Shown here piece after piece: positions 32,988-45,636 of a stretch of 64,000 nucleotides of DNA. The notes under the pieces were generated by a model. That model was not told where the DNA came from, ran no database searches, and saw nothing but the letters and a program-made list of their open reading frames with translations. This DNA is from Cyathus striatus (Eukaryota; Basidiomycota; Agaricomycetes; Agaricales; Nidulariaceae): positions 5,890,001 through 5,954,000 of the forward strand of contig JAOVFP010000002.1 in NCBI GenBank assembly GCA_025738555.1, read 5' to 3'. Position numbers and translations under genes: made by a program. The first letter of the stretch is position 1; each line of letters begins with the position of its first letter.

Positions 32988-35900
32988 TTACCATTCATCA
33001 TATTCCATCTCTTCTATATTATTGCTTCCACCTTCTTCTGCATTGCTTTCCTCCTGAATTGTCAAATTCTTTTCCATTATTTGATATATATCATTTCCTT
33101 CATTCTCCTGTCTTTCTTCTTCCAATGTGTAGTCATTTTTCCATTCTGGTACAATGCCCCTTTTATTCAATACAAGTAACCATGTTTGTGCACAACTTTC
33201 TGCCAATTTTTTACTGAATTTTGATTGCTTGTATGCATAAGCCTCCAATCCTAGTTGAGTTGATAAGTCTGAAACCACTCTTTCTTTTGCTTTATTAAGC
33301 CACCATCTTGATTGCCATTCACAGAATTTTATGACTCTGTGCATTTCCTCCTGAATTATAAGTGTTTCTTCATATCATCTATCTTTTCTAGCTTTTGCCT
33401 TTGCCCACTCTGATCTCAAACTTTCATGTACACTCTCTTCATCATCCCCAAATGTTTCAGAACTATCCTTCCATGGAGTAAGCCATATCCATGATGGTAT
33501 GTAATGTCCTTTTGATATTTTTTCATCATCATCCTGACCAGGCCCCCTAATATCCTCTGCTTTCAGCTCCTTCAAGTGCATGTTCCAGTCACCATCAGGA
33601 TCAATATTTTTTAAAGCAACATATGCATTCTGATATCTTTGGGCAGCACTTTCTGTCTTTTTAAAAAACTGCTCATATAATGAAAACATTCTAGTATTTG
33701 CTCTATTTCCTGTTCCTGAAATATTATGTTTCTTGAATTGCCATAAGCCTTTAATTATTCTTCTATGTCGCCTAATTTCAGCTAATGCATCATCTGCCTG
33801 GGCAATTCAAAGACATTTTTCTTTACTTAGTAGCAATTCAATAGAGAATTCTTGATGTTTATCAGAGGGCAATGATGATGGAAGATAGAGATTGATCCAC
33901 TCAGATTCTTCATTTTCAAAATTTAGATCAACTTGAGAAGCAATGGAAGGCATAATAATTTCTTGCATCTCTCTCCAATTATCTATTTTTCTCAAAAGTG
34001 CAAGACACTTTTCTTCAAAATTTGCTAGTTGAAGACTTGTTTTCATTACTTCATTTCTCAATTGCTGTCTGCCATAGTCATGTTAGAACAATTTGTTAAA
34101 TATTGAAAATTGCATACTGTTGATATTCAAGATCAAATCCTGTGATCAGAAATGAGACATCTGATGTTTTATGGGACTTTAGTTGACTCTTTTTAACCAT
34201 ATCCTCTTTCAACAGTTCCAGTCTGACATCTTGAAGAGTGGCATCTATAATTACAGATTTTAAATTATATGTCCATTATATATGAAGTAGCACTGACAAG
34301 ATTGTTGATCCTCATATGGATTAGGATTTTTCTTGTCTTTCTCCCATGCTATAATCATACTTTCCCATTTCCTAATAGTAGACTCTGGGAATGTAGCTGT
34401 AAATTTTTCAAAAATATTACTATGTGTTGCTACCATAGCATATGCATCTTCAAATTTCTTTGTAAAGAGTGAACCTAAAGGTTATGCTATTAAATATATT
34501 ATTTATATATATATTACAGATTACTTATGGAATCCAACACTTTTATGGAAGTTCCATGCACTCCAATGATCATCAAGAGTCTCATGTCTATTTGCACCAC
34601 CCATTTCACACAAACTAGCAGCAAGTGGATTGGTATTTGCCCAACTTGTTTCAGCTTCTTCTCCACAGGTTCATCCAGCTCCAGGCATATGCATTAGGCT
34701 AAAGTTATTTCTGCATGCATCGCCATGAGCATTAATGTGCCAGCTGGGAATACCAACTTCAATAGTAGTATTTTGAGAGATCTTTAAGTCAGAAGGCATA
34801 TTGGTAATGCACCTATGAAGATTTTTAGACCATTGGCAACCTATATCATAAGTAACCAATATTTTAGGCACTTGTAATCCCCTGATTGCTGAAAGGAATA
34901 TGAAATCCATATTACAATATCTGAATAATTGTTGTGTATGAGATAAATAAAAGTTATAATTATGTTATAAGACATACCTTTCACCTTTCTGTAAATCTCC
35001 AACTCCATTTGGGTGTACTAGAGAATGCCTTGCACACATTATAAGGCCAGCTCCACTCACAGAATAACCAGGAGTTGAGTGAATTCCTGCATGAACAATT
35101 GCATCATGCTGTGATTCACATGAATTAATCTAGAACATATTATGAGATATGTAACAAGTGTAACTATATTATCACACCTCTGGCTCATCAATATAATTGA
35201 AAAGGAATTTTTGATACTTTTCTTCATTGACAAATGCACCCCAGCCAGGGGAAAGTTCAACATCTTCAAGTTGGCGATTCTTCATTTTCAGTTTGAAGTT
35301 AGCATCAATTGCAATATAAAGAGTGTACAAAAACCTTAAAATATTTGGTGAGTTTTAGCAATGTATATATGTATACAAACTTCTCACATAAATACTTCTC
35401 TTAGCTGCCAATCATCTGGAAGGTTTTGATTGGGATGTGGACATGCAGGGCATTCAACTGTAAGTTCTCCTGGTGAGGTGACATCAAGACCTGCTGGGTC
35501 ATGTCCACATCCTCTTCTCTTTAGAGCATGCAGGTTTCTCCAAATGCAAAATACATATTGAAATTCATTGTATTGATTCTATTAAATAGACTCAGACAAT
35601 AATTATTTAATAATTGCTAATACTTACAAATTGAGGACCTAGCTGGTGTTCATCAGATCTTTGTTGAAAAATATGGTAAAAATCATAAGCAGTAATCTTG
35701 CTTTGTAATGAAAGCTTATGAAAGTAGTCAAGACAGTCAAAAGTGAATGCTGTCTGAGGTTGTGTTATTGTTGTAGGGAACCACTTTTCCCACATCAGCT
35801 GAATATGCTTTGGATTAGCAGTTGTACAGTTACAGAAATTGACTGTCACTGGGTGTATGCCATTAATATCAAAAACCAAGAAGTTTGTTGATGCAGGTTC

Positions 35901-36717
35901 TGGAAAAGGACATGTATTTCCAGAATGCCCAAGTTGAACATGAAGACCTAGTGCTTTAAGCAGAATTTTGTTGAAGTGAGTTCCTGCCCAAGTCTATCAA
36001 ACATTAAATATGTATAGATATAAGATAGCTGAAATTATACCTCAATACAATGTAAAGGTAAATACTTGTGATCACTTAAAACACAATTTTGACATTGAAG
36101 ACCTTTCCAGCTGGAACAGTCAATACACCGGAATAGTGCATTATGAACATTGCAAGTAATGCAGCTATCATCTGAGAAATCACCTGTCCCATCATGGCGA
36201 AGAAGCTCATCAAGATATTCTGCTCTACATGGCAAAAAATCATTCAGCTTTGCCTGTAATGTCACTTATATGAGTAATATGTGCAATTAGATAAGAATAC
36301 ATTACATACTGCTGTAGTATTTCTTGCTTCATGTTGATATCCTCTATTAGAGTTATTATCTTCATGATCATCAATTAAATCAGTTGCTGTGCTGAATGAG
36401 TCTTCAGTCATGAACTCATTTGCAATGCTTGACTTGAATGTAGATTTATGATCTTCATCAATTTTGTTGACAGACTGTTTAAACCCTATACAATCCTTTT
36501 TCTTCTTCAAAGTGGTAGATACACATATATGAGACATTGAAGATGAATCAACTGTGGAAGTAGCTTCAATCTTCTTTTTTTCTTTCATATTAGTAGTTTT
36601 TGCAGAAGTGGAATTGTCATCAGAAGGTGAAGGGAATTCTATCTGAGAGGTGGATACAGCAGGTTGCTTCTTTTTTGGCCCATCATGACTTTTTGTCTGC
36701 TTTCTCTTTGAGGACAT
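32988..36717 (-). pseudogene. KDZ transposase with CxC2 cysteine cluster, three in-frame TGA
   Basis: Exons (minus): 36717-36310, 36253-36041, 35993-35628, 35578-35388, 35334-35178, 35129-34978, 34920-about 34541, 34474-34298, 34244-34118, 34068-32988. N-part is basic and Ser-rich (MSSKRKQTKSHDGPKKK, a likely nuclear signal). CxC2 zinc cluster: CITCNVHNALFRCIDC and CQNC...DHKYLPLHCIE. Then FLVFDINGIHPVTVNFCNC and WFPTTITQPQTAFTFDCLD. Catalytic core: IAIDANFKLK, GVGDLQKGER, TYDIGCQW, IPSWHINAHGDAC. The 'GxGxTxGEExE' segment carrying the likely catalytic Glu is cut by a TGA at 34671-34673. Further TGA codons at 33807-33809 and 33375-33377. At all three the family has Arg. The C-part LRNEVM... 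to DEW* otherwise stays open. Donor of exon 7 uncertain (34541 keeps the frame). Confidence 0.85.
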
Positions 36718-37234
36718 GATAATAAGAGGTTGGTGAGGGGAGAAGGGGTTGTGCTTCGGTTCAGTTATCAGGGGAGCATCTTGATTATCATATGCATCAT
36801 GTGATGCTAACTTACACAATGCTATTTACTATTTAATATTAATTATACAGGCCATATGGTGATTTTTATGCATAATTCCACTGTAATTACAGTGGAATGG
36901 TTATGTATACATTACTGTAGTTATAGTGACAGCCCGTTATTATTAAGCATAATGAGAGTCTGTTTCTAAGCATGGTGATACACATGTTCCCAGATGCTGA
37001 TGCACACTCATCCTTAGCAACAGATTATTAATTGTGCCCTCTCCTGCTCTTTGCGTGACATTTCCCAAAGAAATGGTTTACATTTACTCTGTTGGGATTG
37101 ATTATGTTTGTTAAGTGCTTCTTTAAACCTTTGTACACTTTCCTCCTTTAATTTAAATAAAAACATATGGAACAGTTCAAGAACAGCTATACATGATGAA
37201 TAGTCATTCAGCCTTACAAGTATTCTAAGCAATG
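36718..37234. other. KDZ transposase upstream region
   Basis: No gene called; a 72-codon minus frame (37232-37014) has helical composition but no recognised domain. Contains a perfect 24-bp palindrome at 36874-36897. Presumably the transposase promoter. Confidence 0.4.
36874..36897. promoter_or_regulatory. Perfect 24-bp palindrome upstream of the transposase
   Basis: ATTCCACTGTAA followed by its exact inverse, about 160 bp upstream of the transposase ATG. Could be a dimeric factor site or a small hairpin; function unknown. Confidence 0.45.
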
Positions 37235-39060
37235 AGTATCAGTACAGGGGTGGGTGTGTGCTCAGAGTGCGAATGAAGGTGCAGATCACTAAGGCAGCCA
37301 TCAAATCATACATATGTAGACTCATCCGAATCATCCAATATCCCACTATGTATAGCCCAAGTATCAACCGAATCAGTGCAGAGATCAAAGAGGGAGAAGA
37401 GGAGTGGTATGGGAGGAGAAGGAGGAGGGTAGGTATGTGCTCAGAGCACAAATGGAGGCACAGAACACCAAGGCGGGCTTCAAATCGTACGTATGTAGGC
37501 TCATCAGAATCATCCAATATCCCACTACCTATAGCCCAAGTATCGACCATATCGGCTCAGGGATCAAAGAGGGAGAAGAGGAGTGGTGTGGGAGGAGGAG
37601 GAGGAGGGTAGATGCGTGCTCAGTGCACAAATGGAGGTCAAGAGTGCCAAATCGGACATATGTAGGCTCATCCGAATAGTCCAGTATGCCACTACATATA
37701 TCCCGAGTATCGACCGTATCGATGCAGGGATCGAAGAGGGAGAAGAGGAGTGGTATGGGAGGAGGAGGAGGAGGGTAGGTGTGTGCTCAGTGCACAGATG
37801 GAGGTTGATAATGCAAAGGTGCCCATCAAATCGGACGTATGTAGGCTCATCCGAATCGTCTAGTATGCCTCTACATATATCCCGAGTATCGACAGTATCG
37901 GCGTAGCGATTGAAGAGGGAGAAGAGGAGTGGTATGGGAGGAGGAGGAGGAGGAGGGAAGGTGTGTGCTCAGTGCACAAATGGAGGTCCAGAATGCCAAG
38001 GTGTCCGCCAAATCGGACGTATGTGGGCTCATCCGAATCATCCAGTATACCACTACATATATCCTGGGTATCGACAGTATCGGCACAGCGATCAAAGAGG
38101 GAGAAGAGGAGTGGTATGGGAGGAGGAGGAGGAGGAGGGAAGGTGTGTGCTCAGCACACAAATGGAGGTCCAGAATGCCAAGGCATCTGCCAAATCGGAC
38201 GTATGTGGGCTCATCCGAATCATCCAGTATGCCACTACATATATCCCGAGTATCGACCATATCGGTGCAGGGATTGAAGAGGGAGAAGAGGAGTGGTGTA
38301 GGAGGAGGAGGAGGAGGGTAGGTGTGTGCTCCACACGTGAGTTGAGACATAGAAATCAAAGGTGGCTGCCAAATCATATGTATGTAGGCTTATCCGAATC
38401 GTCCAATATCCCACGATGTATAGCCAGAGAATCGACGGTATCGATACAGGGATCAAAGGGGGAGAAGGGGAGTGGTGTGGAAGGAGCAGGTGGAGGTTAG
38501 GTGTGTGCTCAGCACACAGATGGAGGTGCAGAATGCCAAGATGGCCATCAAATCATACATATGTAGACTCTTCAGAATCACCCCACATACCCCTATGTAT
38601 AGCCCAAGTATTGAGAGTATTGGTTACGGGGTCGAAGAGGGAGAAGGGGAATGGTGTGGGTGGAGCAGGTGGAGGGTGTGTGCATGCTAAGCACGCAAAT
38701 GAAGGCACAGAATGCCAAGGTGCTCGTCGATGTGTATGTATGTGGACTCATCTGAACCATTCTATGTACCCCTACATAGATCCCAAGTGGCGACGTTGTC
38801 AGCACGAAGATCAGAGCAAAATAGGGGGAATAACATGGAAGGAGCAGACTGAGAGAAGTTGCATGCTCAGCACACACATCACAGCACAGAATGCCATGAC
38901 ACACCTTAATTCAAACATATGTAGGCTCATTCGAATCGTCCCATATTCTCCTAGGTATAGCCAGAGTGCTGAGTGTATCAGGTATCGGTGCAGATCTCCA
39001 AGCGGGACAAGGGGAATGGCATGGGAGGAGGAAGTTGAATGAGAGCATGTGCTAAGCACA
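37235..39060. repeat. About 180-bp tandem satellite with (GGA)n core
   Basis: About ten units spaced 168-181 bp, judged from GGGAGAAGAGGAGTGG at about 37392, 37571, 37739, 37918, 38099, 38280, 38461 and later. Each unit has a purine tract (GGGAGGAGGAGGAGGAGGG), a GTGTGTGCTCAG..CACA box, and TGTAGGCTCATCCGAATC. Central copies are most alike; the right end decays. It separates the divergent transposase and dioxygenase-like genes. Frames are open on both strands because of the repeat, not because of coding. Confidence 0.85.
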
Positions 39061-39933
39061 TAAAACATGGTACAGAGTATGACAGTGCCCATAAATTCAT
39101 ATGTTTTGAAGCTTGTATGAAACAGCATAGTACCTACCACCTTAGACATTGTATTGTAAACCAGGGCCATGGCCATGAGCAGAAGCAGAGATTAATAAAT
39201 GATTTCAGATCTTGTATTAAGAAAGCTGTTTAGTGTCAACATGCCTTGGGTATCAATAGTATTTAGCCTGAGAAAACAGGAACTAGAGTTACTTAGGTCT
39301 ATTTCTCCAACATTAAGTACTTGTAGCTCATTCCTGCTTTCATGATCTTTCCTCCCCCCCTTTTCATTTTCATGTCCTGTCTCGACTCTCTGTGATTCCC
39401 ATGTATCTAGGAGACCTAGCCTTAGGCTACTCTCCTACTCTTGGTTCTTCATCATGGAGAGTTCATCGACATTTCTGTCTTCTTGTACTTTTGTTCAGAG
39501 GGAGTGGGGTGAGGTATGCACACTGTGCAGTACTCGTCATCCATAAGACCAGTTTCCTTGCCTTTTCACTCAATTCATTTCTTGCATTGAGCATTAGTTT
39601 ATGATTATGAGCATGTTTTTGTGATTTGTAAGTCACTATCAGGTTGTTGTTATCGGATCTGTGCATGTATCATGAATGTCATTAATTTTCAATCTTTAAA
39701 TACTCTAATCCTAAACATAAACTTACAAATGAGATCGCCTCACCTGAGCCACAATGCCCTAGTATCTAATTCATTGAATAAGAAAAGATCACCTTGCTTT
39801 TTGAGCATGGCTTTCTGATCGGCAGTGCACCAGTACACCATGTTCTGTGATTGCTGGTGATCCATAAAAATATGATTCTTGTATGGACTGAAATTTGAAT
39901 CATCAAATCCAACAACCCCCTATTCTGTCTGAT
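39061..39933. other. Gene-free spacer left of dioxygenase-like gene
   Basis: No coding pattern; probable promoter region for the + strand gene. Confidence 0.35.
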
Positions 39934-42060
39934 ATGGATGATGCTATGGATGTTGATAGTGTCTTGCCCAGTCCTCCTTTGATCACTTCAAGAGTTATCA
40001 CATTGGTCAATGAAGCATTTCAGATTGTTCTCTCCAAGAATTATGGACAAAGGCGTAATTTTTTTGCAAAGACAAGACATGATGTGGATCAGTTCATTAG
40101 TAAACAAATTGTAAACTTATTGTATGTTTTGTCCTTATTATTACTGTATTGCTAATAGTGAGGCTATATGTTAGAAAGAGTTCCGAATTTAAAGATGGAA
40201 CTGCCAGATCACTATTTGAATTAGCCAAGGAATATGAAAATCCATGGCTCTCTGCAACTATTAGTTTATTTCATCTGAATGAACATTTACAAGACACTTC
40301 AAATGTTTATCTGTTGCTTTGTTGTTGCGATGTTGAAGAGTACTTCTTAACTATTGTCAAGCCAGCTTTCTATCTGCATAAGCTTACTTTCAGAGATGTA
40401 TGTTATTTACACATTGATTCAAATTATAAATCTTATAATAACCAGGTGATACCAAGAGAGGGGCATGGTACAGAATCAAAGAGTGTAAATTCTTTCTCTT
40501 TCTTGAAATAGGATATGATCTAACTTTATTATTTATATTTAGCTCATTTCACAAGAATCCTTTGGTGTATGTTATATGGCTTATTATTTGACAGTTATTT
40601 TATTCTAACCCTAATTAAATATAGGTAAATGAGATATACTGCAGCTTTGGGCAACTTCATACAGATGAGGAACTAATGAAAATTCATTTTCCTCATGTCA
40701 ATGGAGAAGCCATTACTCAAATTAAAAACAATGCACATGATATAAAAAAACGAGCAGTTGCATGTGTTAGGCACATGTATGTACATGTCATTGATAAACG
40801 TGTACAGAATGATGGTGCTAAACATAAGTACCTCTTAAATGGTAAGTGTTTTATGTGATATAACCACATTATTAACACTTCTGTAGGTGCTTATCTCACT
40901 GCAAAAGAAAAGCAGCAAGTCAATAAAGAGAATGCTCATGTTCTTGAATTTGGATTAGGGAATGACATTGAAACCATTGTCGAGCCCAAGGATGATAAAC
41001 CACAAGTGCATGTTGTAATCGATTTGGAGTTGGCCAAAGATTACATGGTTGGCTCTCCATTACTTCTGGATATGCTTTCAACTGGAACCTGTTAACCAAA
41101 CAGTATTGACCAATTTCATCTGGCTTGTGTTGTGGATTGTATCTCTTTAACTTTTACTATCATACTTAAACTTTTTCAGGTATCAGTAACTGCATACAAT
41201 TTTTATAACATACATGATGCAAAAATGAATCAGTTGTTGTGGGAACATGTCAACAATATTTGGAGGTCTGCTGAACACCACAATGGTATCAATAGGACAA
41301 GCATGGAAGTGACAATTGGCAAGCTTATTGGTCTTTCTGGGCCTTGTGTGGACAGATCAAATGGTACCATAGGCCAATTCAAATATAAGAAGAAAAAGGA
41401 GAAGTTTGATGAGCACAAGTTATGCCTTGCTGAGATGGGTATTTTAATTTTTTGATCATTATAATTTACAACTTATTGATAATTTTCAGATTCATCAATC
41501 CATCTGATGAGTATAGTGTGCTATATCTGGCCTGAGATGTTTCTATCTTGGAGGAAAGTTTCTCTTGAGTCTTGTGTTCCTGGAATGCTTCATGGAGTAG
41601 GGAGTACCCAATATGGAGGGGTGTCCTACATTGCCCCATTGCACAAGGATATTAGGGACATTTCATTTACGGTTGGGTTCACAATGGATAAAAACCTTCA
41701 GCCTGGTATTCTAAGAGGAGAAAAAGGACGCTCAGCCTCAATGTATATTGCTCCTTATAAAGTATGTATATTTAATTTCTGCATATTCATGATATATACT
41801 GATATAATTATCAGCTGCTCATATATACAGATGCTCCTTCAGTATCAATCTGGCAAGGAGCATGTGACTTACATACAACTACCTATACCCACTACAAGTG
41901 TACTCGAAGCACCTGGGAGAGTGTTGGTATAGTAGCATTATTCCAAAGACACATGATATCTGCTGCTACAAAGGGAAAGTATAATGACTGTGATTTTTCT
42001 TCAGTGGATGAGACAAAAAGATGCACAACAGATGCAGAACTAGTGGAGACTATGAAGTGA
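39934..42060 (+). CDS. Candidate 2-oxoglutarate/Fe(II) dioxygenase (possible TET/JBP), KDZ cargo
   Basis: Eight exons by eye: 39934-40121, 40163-40397, 40446-40484, 40625-40841, 40887-41090, 41187-41438, 41490-41765, 41831-42060; phases agree and give 546 aa with no internal stop. The N-half is helical, with no domain I know (SLFELAKEYENPWLSATISL; LDMLSTGT). The C-half contains PCVDRSNGTIGQF, then YIAPLHKDIRDISFTVGF, then APSVSIWQGACDLHTTTYTH and YKCTRSTWESVGIVALF. HKD (about 430-432), H (about 486) and R (about 497) fit the HxD...H...R layout of Fe(II)/2OG oxygenases, with spacing near that of TET/JBP enzymes. KDZ transposons of basidiomycetes are known to carry TET/JBP genes, which supports the guess. 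Weak points: intron 41091-41186 uses GTTAAC to avoid a TAA at 41093, and no database check was possible. It could instead be another KDZ-linked gene, or a decayed one. Confidence 0.5.
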
Positions 42061-43399
42061 ATTTGCCATACTTCTGGAGGAAATTATGATCAGTTAACTT
42101 CCTGAATGCCATTCTATTTCAATGGCAATCAGATGCAGCAAAAGCAGGAAGCAAAGGCCAGAAGGGCAGCAAAGAGGGGTTTGTGAAATATGATTAGATT
42201 ACAGTTTATTCATCTATTACATGATTATCATTTGTAGCCTTTGTTTGTTTGTTGAATGTTGATTCCCAGTAAAAAGTCAGTCTAGTAATTCAGGCTGTAA
42301 TAAATTATAATAAGAGTTTCATGCTTTGGATTGTGGATGAATTGGATTATTCCTGACTTTCATTTCCAACTTCTCCTGTCTTTAGATCTTGAGCTGAGTT
42401 TATAAACATTTCTAGTCTACTATGTACTGCAAACAAATAAGCCAAACAAAAGTCAAACTCAAGTTGGACCTAGTCTGTCTTTATTTATCTTGCCAAACAG
42501 TGCTTGGTGAATGGTCTGTGTGCACATTTATCTTCTATGGCCTCCATGACTTGCATTCTTCCTTTTGTTCCCCTCATTCCTCTTCCTCATTTCTCATTCC
42601 TTGTTCCTCATTTCTCATTCCTTGTTCCTCATTTCTCATTCCTCTTCCTTATTCCTCTTCCTTGTTCCTTGTTCCTCATCCCCCTTCCTCATTCCTGGTA
42701 CTATTGCTATGGCAAATGACTTTGTTTAGTTTTTGTGTGTTTCATTTCATTTCATATCTCATTTGTTCTGCTAATTAATATATCTTACAGCTTTATTTTA
42801 CTCACACTGCTGCTGGTTATAATCAATACCATGATCCCCATTATTCACCTATTCTTTTCAAGTGTCATTTGTGAATATCTGTAGGTCCTGTGACATCTTT
42901 TCTTTGATATAAGCTCACTGTATTTGTACAGTACTACTAGGTTTCTAAGTTCTCGGGAAGTAGGTAATGGGAAGGGTGGCAAGTGGATGGGGGGAGCAGA
43001 ATGAAAGGCTAGGGAAAATGAGTGGAATGAGAGCTGGAGCTGATGAAGGGGAAGGGAGTGGTATACTGAAGCAGAGGGGAGGTACAGAGAATGTAGAGTA
43101 GGCTTGACATAGCTTGATTGTACTCAATATGAAACCCTGTACTGTATCCAATGGAATAAATAATCATAATTGAGCAAATGTGAGCTTACCTAGCTTGAAT
43201 GAGCTCAATGCAATTGGGTGTTTGAAAAAAATCAAGCATGAACAATCCAGCTGATGTCAGCTGTTTCTGCTTGCTGTGGCTTGTTTACAGCCTGTTCTTC
43301 ACTTGATCCTGCTGGACCGACTTTTCACTGGGTTTGATTTTTCATCTTACCCTTCTTCGCAACTTACAACCCTATTCATTGCTATTCTAACTCTGAAAC
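42061..43399. other. Spacer between KDZ cargo genes
   Basis: No gene. Contains a pyrimidine-rich short repeat at about 42560-42700 (CCTCATTTCTCATTCCTTGTT units of about 17 bp). Otherwise AT-rich. Confidence 0.4.
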
Positions 43400-45636
43400 A
43401 TGGTTACTACATGGGCCACAAAGAATCAAAAAGCATTTTTACACTCTCATTATGTGGAATTCCAACATGCAAAATCGAACAGGAGGCAGGGCACCACAAA
43501 AGAAATCTTCTTTAATGGATTTTATAATTCATGGTTTGAAAGGTATCCCCTGGAAAATCTGACAGCAACTCAACTAGCTGAAGCTGATGGGGATCATGAT
43601 AAGGCTACTGCAAAGAATATGCACAGAATGTGAAAGGTAAGTAAATCAGTCATGTATGTATACAATTCTTAAGTCAAATTTTTAGAGAATTAAAGATTAG
43701 TTCTATAATACCAGATGGGAAAAAGGATCTGGACATAATGGAAAAAACTCGTGGCACATTTTGGGCCTTGGGGGAGAACCCGAGCTTTTACCAGATTATC
43801 AAGCTTATTCTAAGCTTTATGGAGAGGAATGAATTCAGCCAGTGTATGTTGCTCATCTTGGTGATTCTCTTGATCCTGGTAGTTCTGGAAAGAGGAAGAA
43901 TGTTAAGTTATGGAACCAAGTTGCACAGGAACTCTTGGTGGAGGAGACTGCTCAGGTTAAGATGGAGGTTGATGAATATTGTAAACAGCTCAAGAATGAA
44001 CCAAAGGCTATGGGCTCAGTAGAATGCAACCAAGGTTATAGCTTGTAAGTACATGACTTGTTATTGGTATCACTTCTGACCCATGGAAATAGGGCTATTT
44101 CTGCACTTAAGAATATGTTGCCAGCATATGCTGAATCACTCAGTAAGCAGACTGGCTGGCAAGTATCTATCTTTGTTGGGGGTCCAAATCCACAATGTTT
44201 GGAAGGTACATGCAATACAATAGCATAAGTTTTTACTGAGTAACATAAAACATCTATATATCTTATAATTGTGATTTAGATATCATCATGGCAAGAATAT
44301 CAATGGGAATGACTTTGAGGACTTCATGGGCAAGAAGTATAAGGACATTCTAAAGTTGTTTGAAAAGTTCATTATGAGCTCATATAGTAAGTTGAAGTGA
44401 ATATACTTTTTATTAAAGGTGACTTATAGAGATTTAGCACAAAAGGAGTGCAAATCTAGAGCAGTTCTAAGCATTTCCAATGATGAGGATGATGAAGGTG
44501 GTAAGGAAGCCAGTAACGATGGAGATAACGAGGATGATGAAGACAACAGTGATGATGAAAAAGAGTGTTTGGATGGTACAAATGACTCAAATGACACAGA
44601 TGACAAGGAGAACAAGGAGAAGGACAATGACAATGAGGAGAACAAGGAGAAGGACAATGATGATGAGGAGAATGAGGAGAAGGACAATGATGAAGAAAGG
44701 CCAGATGATGATGACAAAGCAGATGAAAATGATTATAAACACAACCATAAAGCAGTACACTGCTCCAAACATCAGGAGATTAAAAGTCAATATAAGAAGC
44801 AAAACAAGCAGTTCCTGGCATCTATTGGGCTGGAAATGGTGGGATGAATGCACTACTCAATCAGCAAACCTTCAGGTAAGACCTTACTACCTATTGTTCA
44901 TTTGTGACTAACACGTCATATGAACAGTGATCATACTATGACTGGAACCCCAGCAGCCACCTCTAGTGTTCCCTCATCCAGGACTACCTCTGTATCTATG
45001 CCAGTGACTGGCTCTTCTAAGGCTGTAGCAGCAGTTGGCACCTCCACTTCTAAGGCTAAGACCATTATTGGTGCTTCCACTTCTAAGGCTAAGGCTGCTG
45101 TTGGTGCCTCTTCTTCCAAGAATACATTGCCTGTTAGTAATTCCAATATTGCTGATGCTGTGATTGGTGCCTCTCCTTCCGGGGATGCATTGGCTGTTGG
45201 GTCATTCGTGGCTGTTCCTGTTGCCAGTTCTCTCAATGCTAACTCTGTAACCACTACTTCCACTGCTCCAGCCGATTCCAATATGGCTGAGGCTGTAGTT
45301 GACACCTCTCCTCCTGAGGATACATTGGCTGTCAGATCATCCATGGCTACTCTGATCACTAGTTCTCTCAACACTACCTCTGTAATCGGCACTTCAGCTG
45401 ATCCAGCCACCTCCACTGCGGCTGCAGTTGTGGTTCCTTCTTTTGATTGGTTACCAAGATATGCTCAAGTATTGGTGCCACATCTCTATGCTGCATCAAA
45501 TGAGTTAAGATGGAAGAGTCTTTTGAACATATGGATAGCATTTGAGTGTGAACTACCATCAGCTGCCTTAGTACATAAAAAATTGTGCTTTCATTTCAAT
45601 ATATACTTAAATTAATTTTAAATTACAGAAACTTTC

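Noticed and set aside
37258..39042. Open frames of 70-226 codons on both strands over the KDZ satellite
   Set aside because: All follow the about 180-bp repeat and have shadows on the other strand; no start, splice or domain logic.
44424..44853. Ser-rich and hydrophobic open frames opposite the acidic tract
   Set aside because: Shadows of the Asp/Glu/Asn-coding repeats of the + strand gene.
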